This document shows, piece by piece, positions 8,318-21,189 of a stretch of DNA of 64,000 nucleotides (its first letter is position 1; the number at the start of each line of letters is the position of its first letter). Source of the DNA: Bordetella parapertussis. Lineage in GTDB: Bacteria; Pseudomonadota; Gammaproteobacteria; Burkholderiales; Burkholderiaceae_A. The notes under the pieces were generated by a model, which saw only the letters and a list, made by a program, of their open reading frames with translations, was not told the DNA's origin and did not search any database. Location of the stretch: NCBI GenBank assembly GCA_945862305.1, contig CAMAXF010000007.1:7611-71610 (forward strand), read 5' to 3'. The translations under genes and the position numbers were made by a program.

Positions 8318-9982
8318 TTAAAGGCCGTTGTAGTTCGGCCCACCACCGCCCTCGGGTGCCACCCAGACGATGTTCTGGGTGGGGTCTTTGATGTCACAGG
8401 TCTTGCAGTGAATGCAGTTCTGGGCATTGATCTGAAGCCGCGCACCGGCCACGGGCGTGGTCACCGGATGGCCTTGGGCATCGAGGTATTCATACACGCC
8501 GGCTGGGCAATACCGCGCCTCTGGCCCGGCGTAGCGGGCCAGGTTCACCGACACCGGCACTGTGGCGTCTTTCAGGGTGAGGTGGCAGGGCTGCCCGTCG
8601 GCATGGGCCGTGCCCGTGAGAAAGACCGATGAGGGCCGATCAAAACTGATCTTTCCATCGGGCTTGGGGTAGGCCACGGGTGCATGGTCACTGGCCGGCT
8701 CTAATTTGGTGTGGTCTGGCGCGCGTTGGTGCAGGGTGATGGGTGCGCGACCGCGAAAGAGGGTCTGGTCGATGCCAAAGAGCAGGCTGCCCAGCCACAG
8801 GCCTTTGGCCATGGCGGGCTTGAAGTTGCGCCCGCGCTGGAGTTCATCGTGCAGCCAAGATGCTCGAAAGGCCTTTGGATAGGCCCCGAGCAGGGCAGGC
8901 GGGCTTGGCTGTGCCAAGGCTTCAAGGCAGGCATCTGCAGCGAGCATGCCGCTGTGAATGGCCGCATGGCTGCCCTTGATACGTGCTGGGTTGAGGAAGC
9001 CCGCCTCGCAGCCAATCAGGGCACCGCCTGGAAAGCAGAGTTCGGGCAGGCTATTGAGGCCACCGGCCGTGATGCTGCGAGCCCCATAGCCAATGCGCTC
9101 GCCGCCTTCAAAGAGCGGCCGCAGCGAGGGGTGGTGCTTGAGCCGCTGGAGCTCTTCAAAGGGGGAGAGCCAGGGGTTCCGATAGCCCAGGCCCACCACC
9201 ATTCCAATGGCCACCTGGTGCTGATCCAGGTGGTAGACAAAGGCGCCCCCGTAGGTCTGGGCATCGAGTGGCCAGCCTGCGGTGTGCAGCACGCGGCCGG
9301 GCCGAGAGACCTCTGGGCGGACCGACCAGACTTCCTTGAGGCCAATGCCGTAGGTCTGAGGGTCGGCCTTTGCATCAAGGCCAAAGCGTGCAATGAGTTC
9401 GCGGCCCAGTTGGCCCCGAGAGCCTTCGGCAAACAGGGTGTACTGGCCGTGCAGTTCCATGCCGGGCTGGTGCGATGCCGTGGGCTGGCCTTGGGCATCC
9501 AGGCCCATGTCGCCCGTGGCCAAACCCGTGACGCGGCCTGTGTTGTCGTAGAGCACCTCGGTGGCTGCAAAGCCTGGATAGACTTCCACGCCCAGTGCCT
9601 CGGCCTGCTCGCCCAGCCAGGCCACCACGGCAGACAGCCGAACCACATGGTTGCCATGGTTCTTGAAACAGGCGGGCAGCAGCCACTGTGGGACCTCGCG
9701 GTGTGCCTGGGCCGACAAAAACCAGAACTGATCCTCCGAGACGGGAACGCCCATGGGGGCACCGCGGGCCTGCCAGTCGGGCAGCAACGCGGTGAGGGCG
9801 CGCGGGTCCATGACTGCGCCCGAGAGGGTATGGCCACCGATGCTGGCTGATTTGTCGATCACGCAGACCGAGGGCTCCCGGCCTTGGGCGAGTCCCGCCT
9901 GCTTGAGACGAATGGCTGCGGCGAGACCCGCAGGGCCCGCGCCAACGATCACCACATCAAACGACATGGACTCGCGGGTCAT
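8318..9982 (-). CDS. Electron transfer flavoprotein-ubiquinone oxidoreductase (ETF-QO)
   Basis: A 554-aa flavoprotein. The FAD-binding motif GAGPAGLAAAIRL is at the N-terminus just after SFDVVIVG. GYGARSITAGGLNSLPELCFPGGALIGCEAGFLN is the characteristic central part of ETF-QO. The C-terminal ferredoxin-like domain has the 4Fe-4S cysteines in RYCPAGVYEY and CIHCKTCDIKDP (C523, C526, C529). The enzyme passes electrons from ETF, reduced by acyl-CoA and amino-acid dehydrogenases, to the quinone pool at the inner membrane. A second Met (MSFDVV, 9967) is an equally plausible start. It is divergent from the CoA-transferase genes, which fits a shared role in fatty-acid or ketone-body catabolism. No etfAB genes are in view. 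Confidence 0.95.
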   Translation of the reverse strand: MTRESMSFDVVIVGAGPAGLAAAIRLKQAGLAQGREPSVCVIDKSASIGGHTLSGAVMDPRALTALLPDWQARGAPMGVPVSEDQFWFLSAQAHREVPQWLLPACFKNHGNHVVRLSAVVAWLGEQAEALGVEVYPGFAATEVLYDNTGRVTGLATGDMGLDAQGQPTASHQPGMELHGQYTLFAEGSRGQLGRELIARFGLDAKADPQTYGIGLKEVWSVRPEVSRPGRVLHTAGWPLDAQTYGGAFVYHLDQHQVAIGMVVGLGYRNPWLSPFEELQRLKHHPSLRPLFEGGERIGYGARSITAGGLNSLPELCFPGGALIGCEAGFLNPARIKGSHAAIHSGMLAADACLEALAQPSPPALLGAYPKAFRASWLHDELQRGRNFKPAMAKGLWLGSLLFGIDQTLFRGRAPITLHQRAPDHTKLEPASDHAPVAYPKPDGKISFDRPSSVFLTGTAHADGQPCHLTLKDATVPVSVNLARYAGPEARYCPAGVYEYLDAQGHPVTTPVAGARLQINAQNCIHCKTCDIKDPTQNIVWVAPEGGGGPNYNGL

Positions 9983-10027
9983 GAGGAGGCTGATACTCTA
10001 AGCACGACCACATTTTATGGGCGAACG

Positions 10028-10726
10028 ATGAACAAGATTTATCCGGATGCGAGAGCAGCCCTACAAGATGTACTGGCAGACGGCATGACCTTGGCCATGG
10101 GCGGCTTTGGCATCTGCGGCATTCCGGAGGCCCTCATTGCTGCGGTTCGAGACCTCGGCGCCAAAGACCTTACGGTCATTTGTGGCACCGCGGGCACCGA
10201 TGACCGTGGGCTGGGCCAGCTCCTGCAGACCCGCCAGGTGCGCAGGCTGGCCTCGTCCTATGTGGGCGAGAACAAGATCCTCGAGCAGCAGTTTCTGGCC
10301 GGTGAACTGGAGATTGAATTCACCCCGCAGGGCACATTGGCCGAGAAGCTGCGCGCGGGTGGTGCCGGCATTCCGGCCTTTTACACAAAGACTGGCGTGG
10401 GCACCGTGGTCTCCGAAGGCAAGGAGGTGCGCGAGTTCGATGGGCAGTCGTATGTGATGGAGCGCAGCCTCTTTGCAGACATTTCCCTGGTGAAGGCCTG
10501 GAAGGCCGACCGCGCAGGCAACCTGGTCTATCGGCTCACGGCACGCAACTTCAATCCGAATGTGGCCATGGCCAGTCACATGACCATCGCAGAGGTCGAG
10601 GAGATTGTGGAGAACGGCATGCTCGATCCCGATGAGATTCACACCCCGGGCATTTTCGTGAAGCGGGTGGTCTGCAATCCGCAGCCCGAGAAGGCCATCG
10701 AGCAGCGCACCACACGCCCAGCCTGA
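10028..10726 (+). CDS. scoA: 3-oxoacid CoA-transferase, subunit A
   Basis: A 232-aa protein beginning [16 protein letters not shown]. The glycine-rich [13 protein letters not shown] is the CoA-transferase family I alpha-subunit signature. [51 protein letters not shown] is near-universal in succinyl-CoA:3-ketoacid transferases. With subunit B it moves CoA from succinyl-CoA to acetoacetate or a related 3-oxoacid in the cytoplasm. The frame is open upstream, but homologs start at this Met. Subunit B follows after 26 nt, so they form an operon. PcaI or AtoD specificity cannot be excluded. Confidence 0.92.
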   Translation: MNKIYPDARAALQDVLADGMTLAMGGFGICGIPEALIAAVRDLGAKDLTVICGTAGTDDRGLGQLLQTRQVRRLASSYVGENKILEQQFLAGELEIEFTPQGTLAEKLRAGGAGIPAFYTKTGVGTVVSEGKEVREFDGQSYVMERSLFADISLVKAWKADRAGNLVYRLTARNFNPNVAMASHMTIAEVEEIVENGMLDPDEIHTPGIFVKRVVCNPQPEKAIEQRTTRPA

Positions 10727-10752
10727 CCACCCCACACGAGAGACGCAAGACC

Positions 10753-11394
10753 ATGCCTTGGACCCGAGATCAGATGGCCGCCCGTGCGGCCCAGGAATTG
10801 CAAGACGGCTTTTATGTGAACCTGGGCATTGGCATTCCCACTATGGTGGCCAACCACGTGCCACCGGGCATCGAGGTCTGGCTGCAGTCGGAGAACGGGC
10901 TGCTGGGCATTGGCCCCTACCCCCGCGATCATGAGGTCGATGCCGACCTGATCAATGCCAGCAAGCAGACCGTCACCACCTTGCCGGGTTCGGCCATTTT
11001 CTCGAGCGCCGATTCCTTTGCCATGATTCGTGGCGGGCACATCAACCTGGCCATCCTGGGCGCCATGCAGGTCTCGGCCCGGGGCGACCTTGCCAACTGG
11101 ATGATCCCGGGCAAGATGGTCAAGGGCATGGGCGGGGCCATGGACCTGGTGGCCGGCGTGCCCAAGGTCATCGTGCTCATGGAGCACACGGCCAAACGCA
11201 AGGATGGCGGCGAAGACATCAAAATCCTCGAGTCGTGCACATTGCCGGTCACGGCCGTGCAGGCTGTGGATCTCATCATCACCGACCTGGCCGTGATGGC
11301 GGTGAGCGCAGAGGGCCTTCGGGTCCTGGAGCGTGCCCCCGATGTCTCCGTGTCGGTGCTCCAAGAGAAGACGGGCTGCACGCTGATTCACTGA
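10753..11394 (+). CDS. scoB: 3-oxoacid CoA-transferase, subunit B
   Basis: A 213-aa beta subunit. The catalytic glutamate that forms the CoA thioester is E47 in the [12 protein letters not shown] motif. The N-terminal [19 protein letters not shown] and the later [15 protein letters not shown] are conserved in ScoB, PcaJ and AtoA. It pairs with the subunit A gene 26 nt upstream. Length is normal. Its substrate is most likely acetoacetate or 3-hydroxybutyrate-derived acetoacetyl units, which would match polyhydroxybutyrate turnover, but that is inference. Confidence 0.93.
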   Translation: MPWTRDQMAARAAQELQDGFYVNLGIGIPTMVANHVPPGIEVWLQSENGLLGIGPYPRDHEVDADLINASKQTVTTLPGSAIFSSADSFAMIRGGHINLAILGAMQVSARGDLANWMIPGKMVKGMGGAMDLVAGVPKVIVLMEHTAKRKDGGEDIKILESCTLPVTAVQAVDLIITDLAVMAVSAEGLRVLERAPDVSVSVLQEKTGCTLIH

Positions 11395-11432
11395 CGAGGC
11401 GCGCTTTGCGGGTTGTCGGTGGTCGCCATCGG

Positions 11433-15276
<3,844 letters not shown>

Positions 15277-15282
15277 TCACCA

Positions 15283-15645
15283 ATGATCAAACTGCCCCGT
15301 GGCCTGCGTTGGCCAAGCGTGTCGGGCTGGTTGTTCTTGGGGGTGTTGTCCCTGCAGTTTCCCTTGTGGTTTGGGCAGGGTGGTTGGATTCAGGTCTGGA
15401 AGATGCAGGCCGACCACGACGAGCGGCTTGAGCGCATTGCCGCCCAGCGGTCAGAGATTCAGGAGTTGGAGGCCGAGGTGCGAGACCTTCAGTCGGGACT
15501 GGTTGCTGCCGAGGAGCGCGCCCGCTATGAGATGGGCCTGATGCGCCCCGGGGAGCGCTTCGTGCAGGTCTCGGACCGCCTGGCGACTACTGCGGGGTCT
15601 GGGGCCCCGGCCGCGTCGACTGCTCCGCCGGCAAAGGATCGTTAA
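15283..15645 (+). CDS. ftsB: FtsB, divisome septum-formation initiator
   Basis: A 120-aa single-pass membrane protein. The N-terminus is short and basic, residues about 15-35 are a membrane segment (GWLFLGVLSLQFPLWFG), and residues 45-85 form a coiled coil (ERIAAQRSEIQELEAEVRDLQ). The ARYEMGLMRPGERFVQV end of the core is the FtsB/DivIC signature. FtsB links FtsL and FtsQ at the division site. It begins 7 nt after eno, the usual place. The last 20 residues are Ala/Pro-rich and are read across the 3' end of hslO on the other strand (59 nt overlap), so this tail is probably not conserved. Confidence 0.93.
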   Translation: MIKLPRGLRWPSVSGWLFLGVLSLQFPLWFGQGGWIQVWKMQADHDERLERIAAQRSEIQELEAEVRDLQSGLVAAEERARYEMGLMRPGERFVQVSDRLATTAGSGAPAASTAPPAKDR

Positions 15646-16537
15646 AGAGCCTGGCGCAGTCCACTGCGTCGAACTGGTAGGGCGTGTTGCAGAAGTCGCA
15701 GGTGACGGTCACCGAGGGCTGCTCCGAGAGAAGGGAGGCAACCTCTTCGGTTCCGAGCATGGTGAGCATGCGTCCCACGCGGGCTCGGTTACAGGGGCAT
15801 TCGAATTTGGGCTGACGCTCCTCGAGAAGCCGGGCCGATTCATCCCAAAAGAGCCTGTGCATGACCGTGAGCAGGTCTTCCTGAATCAGTTCCTCCGCAC
15901 GCAAGGTGTCGGCCAGCAGGCCCAGTCGTCGCCAGGTCTCGTCCCGGTCGGATGCCGCCCCGGCGCCACTGCCCCCCTCTTGGGGCATCTGCTGCAGAAG
16001 CAGGCCGGCCACTCCGTCTGCCTGTGCAAAAAGCCAGAGCCGAGAGGGCAGTTGTTCCGACTGCATCATGTACGACTCCATGGCGGCCGAGAGGGACTCA
16101 CCCACAAAAGACACAATGCCCTGGTAGGGCTGCTGGTGCGGCTGCATCGGGTCGAGGATGAGGCTGAAGCGGCCCAGCCCTGACTGGTTGATGAGCTCCC
16201 GCAGCGAGGCCGAGGCCCCGATGGCCGCATCGCTTGCAAGCTTCACGGTGCTTCGAAGGCCCATGCCGGCATTGCACTCCGCCACTGCGAGCCGCACGGG
16301 CCCATCTCCATGAATTTGCAGGGTGACGGAGCCCTCGTACTTCAGTGAGGCGCTCAGCAGCGCGCTGGCCGCCGTCATCTCACCGAGCAGTGCGAGCACG
16401 GGCGCCTTCTCCTGCGGATGCCGAACACAGATGTCACGCCAACTGTGGTGGAGCCGAACCGCGTGCACGCGGGCGTTGGCCGCGGGGATCAGCAGGCGCA
16501 CCAGCTGGTCGTGCTCGGGCCTTGGTGTGCTGGTCAT
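15587..16537 (-). CDS. hslO: Hsp33, redox-regulated chaperone holdase
   Basis: A 316-aa cytoplasmic chaperone activated by oxidation. The N-terminal part has VRAVRLHHSW-like (RVHAVRLHHSWRDI) and PVLALLGEMTAASALLSASLKYEGSVTLQIHGDGP, typical of Hsp33. The C-terminal redox switch shows the four zinc cysteines as CPC (in FECPCNRARV) and CDFC (in TCDFCNTPYQF). In E. coli these release zinc and form disulfides under hypochlorite or peroxide stress. The start overlaps the stop of the gamma-carbonic anhydrase gene upstream by 4 nt. Its 3' end overlaps ftsB convergently. Confidence 0.96.
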   Translation of the reverse strand: MTSTPRPEHDQLVRLLIPAANARVHAVRLHHSWRDICVRHPQEKAPVLALLGEMTAASALLSASLKYEGSVTLQIHGDGPVRLAVAECNAGMGLRSTVKLASDAAIGASASLRELINQSGLGRFSLILDPMQPHQQPYQGIVSFVGESLSAAMESYMMQSEQLPSRLWLFAQADGVAGLLLQQMPQEGGSGAGAASDRDETWRRLGLLADTLRAEELIQEDLLTVMHRLFWDESARLLEERQPKFECPCNRARVGRMLTMLGTEEVASLLSEQPSVTVTCDFCNTPYQFDAVDCARLFNDPLPAEQSTRPGPQTPQ

Positions 16538-17061
16538 GGGGAGATCTCCTCGCAGGCCGATCGGAATCGTTCGCCGCGCTCGACATAGCCCCTCGCAATG
16601 GCTTGAATCATCTCGATTTCATCCGGGCGCAGGCTGCGCACGACCTTGCCAGGGCTGCCCAGGACCATGCTGCCGGGCGGAATCACGGTACCAGCCGTGA
16701 TGAGGGCACCCGCCCCGATGATGCAGTGGGTGCCGATCTGGGCGCCGTTGAGGATGATGGCCTGGATGCCAATAAGGCTTTCATCCTCGATGGTGCAGCC
16801 GTGGACCATGGCCTGGTGGCCAATCGTGACGCGCTCACCCACCGTGATGGGAAATCCGGGGTCGGCATGCAGAACTGCGCCATCTTGAATGTTGGTGCCC
16901 GCACCAATCTGGAGCAGGTCGTTGTCTCCGCGCAGCACGGCGTTGAACCAGACGGTGGTGTTGGCCGCAAGGGCCACGTGGCCCACGACCTGGGCGCCCG
17001 GCGCAATGTAGGTGGTTTCGTGAATCTGGGGGCGGTCTGCCCCGAGGCAGTGAATGGGCAT
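16534..17061 (-). CDS. Gamma-carbonic-anhydrase-family hexapeptide-repeat protein
   Basis: A 175-aa left-handed beta-helix protein (YrdA/PaaY type). Repeats run from YIAPGAQVVGHVALAANTTVWFNAVLRGD to MVLGSPGKVVRSL. Metal-binding histidines are visible in VLHADPG, TIGHQAMVHGC. Family members bind zinc or iron; some have carbonic anhydrase activity, others help hydrolyse side-product thioesters. It overlaps hslO by 4 nt, so it is the first gene of a two-gene transcript. Function beyond family is not known. Confidence 0.88.
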   Translation of the reverse strand: MPIHCLGADRPQIHETTYIAPGAQVVGHVALAANTTVWFNAVLRGDNDLLQIGAGTNIQDGAVLHADPGFPITVGERVTIGHQAMVHGCTIEDESLIGIQAIILNGAQIGTHCIIGAGALITAGTVIPPGSMVLGSPGKVVRSLRPDEIEMIQAIARGYVERGERFRSACEEISP

Positions 17062-17096
17062 GGTGAATCGCCTTAGACGATGGGGGCGGAATCCGA

Positions 17097-17102
17097 GACA
17101 AT
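17097..17102 (+). promoter_or_regulatory. -10-like hexamer 6 nt before rnm start
   Basis: GACAAT lies 6 nt before the ATG at 17109 and no Shine-Dalgarno is visible, which would place transcription start at or next to the start codon. Similar layouts occur before trpS, cysE, accA and the photolyase gene. Confidence 0.35.
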
Positions 17103-17108
17103 AGCAAG

Positions 17109-17957
17109 ATGGTTCCTCACGATATCAATGTCGATCTCCACATGCACTCCACCGCCTCCGACGGTGTGGTGGCACCCTCCGAACTGGCCGCCCGCGGGCG
17201 GGCCAATGGCCTGAGCCTCATGGCGCTCACCGACCACGACACCTTGGATGGCCTGGCCGAGGCCAAGGCCTCTGCGCTCGACCACGGCATTGGCTTTGTC
17301 TCGGGCGTGGAAATCTCCGTCACTTGGGGTGGCGAGACCCTCCACCTGGTGGGCTTGGGCTTTGATGAGACCCATCCGGCCCTGGCTGGAAACCTGCGTG
17401 CCATGCAGGACACTCGCTTTGAGCGGGCCCAGCGCATGGATGCCGGCCTTGTGGCCAAGGGCATCCCCTCGGTGCTCGAGGATGCGCTGGCCCTGGCTGG
17501 AAAGCCGAACCTGCTGAGCCGCGCACATTTCGCCCGGGCCTTGGTGGCCCGTGGGGTCTGCACCCACATGCAGGATGTCTTCGACCGCTACCTCACCCCC
17601 AACAAGCCAGGCTATGTGCCCCATCAGTGGGCTGGCCTGGGCGATGCCATGGGCTGGATACAGGCTGCAGGGGGAACGCCGGTGCTCGCGCACCCCGCGC
17701 GCTACAAACTCTCGGCCACCGCCCACTGGGCCCTCATGCAGGAATTCATTGGCCTTGGCGGACAGGCCATCGAGGTCGCCACAGGCAGCCATGGCCAGGA
17801 GGAGATCCGTCGCTACCAGCGGCTGTCGATCGAACTGGGCCTGAAGGCCTCGCGTGGCAGCGACTTTCATTGCCCCACCGAGAGCCGGTGCGATGTAGGC
17901 CGTGCACCAGCCCTGCCAGACGGCACCGCGCCGCTCTGGGCAGACTGGCTGCCCTGA
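17109..17957 (+). CDS. rnm: RNase AM, PHP-domain phosphoesterase (YciV/TrpH type)
   Basis: A 282-aa PHP-domain protein. Metal ligands are evident in DLHMHSTASDG, LTDHDT, SGVEIS, VLAHPARY and GSDFHCPTE. The Chromobacterium and E. coli relatives hydrolyse 3',5'-nucleotide bisphosphates and trim 5' ends of rRNAs as RNase AM. The gene lies just upstream of trpS, which explains the old name TrpH. Its stop is overlapped by the candidate trpS promoter. It is divergent from the gamma-carbonic anhydrase gene with only 47 nt between. Confidence 0.92.
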   Translation: MVPHDINVDLHMHSTASDGVVAPSELAARGRANGLSLMALTDHDTLDGLAEAKASALDHGIGFVSGVEISVTWGGETLHLVGLGFDETHPALAGNLRAMQDTRFERAQRMDAGLVAKGIPSVLEDALALAGKPNLLSRAHFARALVARGVCTHMQDVFDRYLTPNKPGYVPHQWAGLGDAMGWIQAAGGTPVLAHPARYKLSATAHWALMQEFIGLGGQAIEVATGSHGQEEIRRYQRLSIELGLKASRGSDFHCPTESRCDVGRAPALPDGTAPLWADWLP

Positions 17958-17963
17958 TAGAAT
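17958..17963 (+). promoter_or_regulatory. Candidate -10 element of trpS
   Basis: TAGAAT lies directly after the rnm stop and 9 nt before the trpS ATG. The same hexamer at the same spacing precedes the tRNA-Ser gene (35024-35029). A -35 match is not evident. Confidence 0.45.
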
Positions 17964-17972
17964 CGGGGCTCT

Positions 17973-19175
17973 ATGTATCCCCAACGCGTCCTCTCGGGCA
18001 TGAGGCCCACAGGTGCCTTGCACCTGGGCCACTACCATGGGGTGTTGAAGAACTGGGTTCGGCTGCAGGCAGAGTACGAATGCCTGTTTTTCGTGGCCGA
18101 CTGGCATGCCCTCACCACCCACTATGAAGACCCATCCGTCATTGGCGAGAGTGTCTGGGAGATGGTCATCGACTGGCTGGCCGCGGGGGTGGATCCGTCC
18201 CAGTCCACGCTCTTCATTCAGTCCCGCGTGCCCGAGCATGCCGAGCTGCATCTCTTGCTCTCGATGTGCACCCCCCTGGGATGGCTCGAGCGTGTGCCCA
18301 CCTACAAAGACCAGCAGGAACGCCTCTCGGAGAAAGACCTCTCCACCTACGGCTTTCTGGGCTACCCGCTGCTGCAGTCGGCCGACATCCTGATCTACCG
18401 CGCAGGCCAGGTGCCCGTGGGAGAAGATCAGGTCCCCCACATCGAACTCACCCGAGAGGTGGCCCGGCGCTTTAACCACCTCTACGGCCGCGAGCCAGGC
18501 TTTGAGGAAAAGGCCGAGCAGGCGGCCAAGAAGCTCGGAGGCAAGCGGGCCAAACTATTGCTCGAGCTCCGAACCCGTTTCCAGGAGCAGGGCGATGAAG
18601 AAGCCTTGGCCCAGGCACGCTCCATTCTGCAAGACACCCAAAACCTCACGGTTGACGATCGTGAGCGCCTGTTTGGCTACCTCGAGGGGGCGCGGCGTCT
18701 CATTCTGGTGGAGCCGCAGGCGCTGCTCACCGAGGCCTCGCGCATGCCTGGTCTCGATGGCCAGAAGATGTCCAAGAGTTACGGCAACACCATCGCCATG
18801 CGTGAAGACCCAGACCAGGTGGTGAAACGCATTCGAACCATGCCCACCGACCCGGCACGGGTTCGTCGGCACGACCCTGGTCAGCCCGATCGTTGCCCCG
18901 TCTGGGCCTTTCATCAGGTCTATTCCGACGATGAGCAACAGAAGTGGATTCGCGAGGGCTGTGAGTCGGCAGGCATCGGCTGCCTCGACTGCAAGCAGCC
19001 CCTCATCGATGCCGTACTCAAGGAACAGGCCATTTTTTTGGCGCGGGCCAAGCCCTATGAGGACGACCTCGACCTGGTGAAGAATATTGTTGCGGATGGC
19101 TGTGAGCGGGCACGAGATTTGGCCCGCCAGACCATGCGAGATGTCCGTGAGGCCATGGGCCTCGATTTCTCATAG
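17973..19175 (+). CDS. trpS: Tryptophanyl-tRNA synthetase
   Basis: A 400-aa class I synthetase charging tRNA-Trp. The HIGH-type motif is GALHLGHYHG, preceded by RVLSGMRPT. The KMSKS loop is present in GQKMSKSYGNTI. The protein belongs to the longer betaproteobacterial form rather than the 330-aa E. coli form; an insertion rich in charged residues (EEKAEQAAKKLGGKRAKLLLELRTRF) lies in the middle. The start follows the candidate promoter closely and has no strong Shine-Dalgarno. dapA follows 21 nt later. Confidence 0.96.
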   Translation: MYPQRVLSGMRPTGALHLGHYHGVLKNWVRLQAEYECLFFVADWHALTTHYEDPSVIGESVWEMVIDWLAAGVDPSQSTLFIQSRVPEHAELHLLLSMCTPLGWLERVPTYKDQQERLSEKDLSTYGFLGYPLLQSADILIYRAGQVPVGEDQVPHIELTREVARRFNHLYGREPGFEEKAEQAAKKLGGKRAKLLLELRTRFQEQGDEEALAQARSILQDTQNLTVDDRERLFGYLEGARRLILVEPQALLTEASRMPGLDGQKMSKSYGNTIAMREDPDQVVKRIRTMPTDPARVRRHDPGQPDRCPVWAFHQVYSDDEQQKWIREGCESAGIGCLDCKQPLIDAVLKEQAIFLARAKPYEDDLDLVKNIVADGCERARDLARQTMRDVREAMGLDFS

Positions 19176-19196
19176 CGTGCAAGGAGTGCGTGTCTC

Positions 19197-20081
19197 ATGA
19201 ACCCCATCGTCGGTAGCCTGGTGGCCATCGTGACCCCGATGAAGGCCGATGGAAGCCTTGATCTGGCTGCCTTTCGGGCCCTGATCGATTGGCATGTGGC
19301 CAGCGGCACGCATGGCATTGTGGCCGTGGGCACGACGGGCGAGTCTCCCACGGTGGATGTCGACGAACACCTGAAGCTCATTCAGGTCGCCGTGGAGCAG
19401 GCCGCGGGTCGCATTCCTGTGATTGCGGGCACGGGGGCCAATGCCACTGCCGAGGCCATCGAACTGACTCGAGAGGCCCATCGCCTTGGGGCCCAGGCCT
19501 CCCTGCAGGTGGTGCCCTACTACAACAAGCCCACCCAGGAAGGCCTCTACCAGCACTTCCGAGCGGTGGCCGAGGCCGTGCCGATGCCGCACATTCTCTA
19601 CAACGTGCCTGGCCGCACGGTGGCCGACCTCGCCCACGACACCACCATTCGGCTGGCCCAGATCCCCAACATCGTGGGCATCAAGGACGCCACAGGCAAT
19701 CTTGAGCGAGGCCAGTGGCTCATCCGTGAGGCGCCCGCGCATTTCAGTGTCTACAGCGGAGACGACCCCACCGCACCGCTGCTCATGCTCATGGGGGGCA
19801 AGGGCAACATCTCGGTCACGGCCAATGTGCTGCCCAAAGAGATGGCCACGCTCTGCGAGGCGGCCTTGGCCGGCGATGCCCGTGCTGTCGCAAAACAGAA
19901 CCTCGCCCTCATGCCGGTCCACCGGGCCATGTTCTGTGAGGCCAACCCCATCCCCGTGAAGTGGGCCCTGTATCGCATGGGCCGCATGGAGGCGGGGGTT
20001 CGTCTGCCCTTGGTGGCGCCATCCGCGGGCGCCCAAGAAATCATTTTGTCAGCGCTGCGCGCGCATGGAGTTTGTTCATGA
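19197..20081 (+). CDS. dapA: 4-hydroxy-tetrahydrodipicolinate synthase
   Basis: A 294-aa class I aldolase that condenses pyruvate and aspartate semialdehyde in lysine and diaminopimelate synthesis. Visible signatures are [21 protein letters not shown], the tyrosine of [17 protein letters not shown], and the Schiff-base lysine in [14 protein letters not shown]. Length is normal. AAGGAG at 19181-19186 is its ribosome-binding site. It ends in an ATGA overlap with bamC, the gene that follows dapA in E. coli as well. Confidence 0.98.
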   Translation: MNPIVGSLVAIVTPMKADGSLDLAAFRALIDWHVASGTHGIVAVGTTGESPTVDVDEHLKLIQVAVEQAAGRIPVIAGTGANATAEAIELTREAHRLGAQASLQVVPYYNKPTQEGLYQHFRAVAEAVPMPHILYNVPGRTVADLAHDTTIRLAQIPNIVGIKDATGNLERGQWLIREAPAHFSVYSGDDPTAPLLMLMGGKGNISVTANVLPKEMATLCEAALAGDARAVAKQNLALMPVHRAMFCEANPIPVKWALYRMGRMEAGVRLPLVAPSAGAQEIILSALRAHGVCS

Positions 20082-21184
20082 ATCGTTTTCGTCTGTCGGT
20101 TGTGTCCTTCTGCAGCCTTGCTCTGCTGACGGGCTGCGGTGTGCTCGGCGGCAAAGACATGGATTACCAGTCCGCTGCCAAGCGAGAGACGCCCCTCGAG
20201 GTGCCGCCCGATCTGGTGCGGCCGGCCAAGGATGAACGCTTTGCGCTTCCCGCTTCGGGCGTGGCCAGCCGCGCGGAGTTCGAGCGCCAACAGAGTGGCG
20301 GCCCTCGCCCGGCTGCAGCCGCACCGGTGCTCCCAGCTGTGAGCGGCATGCGCATTGAGCGCATGGGCGAGCAGCGTGTGCTCATCGTGAATCAGGCCCC
20401 CGAGAAGCTCTGGCCGGTGCTGCGCCAGTTCTGGCTCGATGCCGGCTTTGCGATTGCCACCGAGAGCCCCGAGACGGGCCTGCTCGAGACGGACTGGGCC
20501 GAAGATCGCGCCAAGATCCCCGAGGACTTCCTTCGCCGAACCCTGGGCAAGGTCTTTGATCGCCTCTACGACACGGGCGAGCGAGACAAATTTCGCATGC
20601 GGGTGGATCGCCTCGGCAGCGGGGAATCCGAAATTTCTGTGAGCCACCGTGGCCTGCTGGAGATTGCAAGCACCTCGGCGAGCGACAGCAAGACCACCTG
20701 GACGAATCGACCGTCCGACCGCCAGCTCGAGGCAGACTTCCTGCGGAGAATCATGCTCCGCCTTGGTGCCGACGAGAATCGCGCCAAGAGCCTGTTGGCC
20801 GAGGCAGCTCCTGCGGTGGCAGCAGCCAACATCTCTAAAACAGCGGCAGGCAGCCAGATCGATCTGGCGGAATCCTTCGATCGCGCCTGGCGCCGTGTGG
20901 GCGTGGCCATCGATCGACTCGGCTTCACGGTGGAAGACCGAGACCGTGCCAAGGGCATCTTCTATGTTCGCTACCGAGATCCGACCGCCCAGGTGGACGA
21001 CAAGAAGGGTTTTTTTGGACGCCTCTTTTCCTCCAGCGCGTCGACCGATCCTGTGCAATACCAGGTCTCTGTGACCGGTCAGGCCAATCAGTCGGTCATT
21101 CGGGTGCTAAACAAGACCGGCCAGCCCATCAACGACGCCAATGCCCAGCGGGTGCTCACGGTTCTGTTCGAGCAGTTGAAGTAG
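20078..21184 (+). CDS. bamC: Outer membrane protein assembly lipoprotein BamC
   Basis: A 368-aa lipoprotein. The signal peptide ends in lipobox LLTGC (Cys20). After an unstructured segment ([21 protein letters not shown]), which in E. coli lies along BamD, there are two helix-grip domains: one around [20 protein letters not shown] and one around [20 protein letters not shown]. BamC is a non-essential part of the beta-barrel assembly machine. The start at 20078 overlaps the dapA stop and fits the signal peptide. The MBL gene follows after 5 nt. Confidence 0.94.
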   Translation: MNRFRLSVVSFCSLALLTGCGVLGGKDMDYQSAAKRETPLEVPPDLVRPAKDERFALPASGVASRAEFERQQSGGPRPAAAAPVLPAVSGMRIERMGEQRVLIVNQAPEKLWPVLRQFWLDAGFAIATESPETGLLETDWAEDRAKIPEDFLRRTLGKVFDRLYDTGERDKFRMRVDRLGSGESEISVSHRGLLEIASTSASDSKTTWTNRPSDRQLEADFLRRIMLRLGADENRAKSLLAEAAPAVAAANISKTAAGSQIDLAESFDRAWRRVGVAIDRLGFTVEDRDRAKGIFYVRYRDPTAQVDDKKGFFGRLFSSSASTDPVQYQVSVTGQANQSVIRVLNKTGQPINDANAQRVLTVLFEQLK

Positions 21185-21189
21185 GCCGC

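Noticed and set aside
17073..18479. 468-codon open frame antisense to rnm and trpS
   Set aside because: Same reason: both sense genes are clear and the antisense product has no motif.
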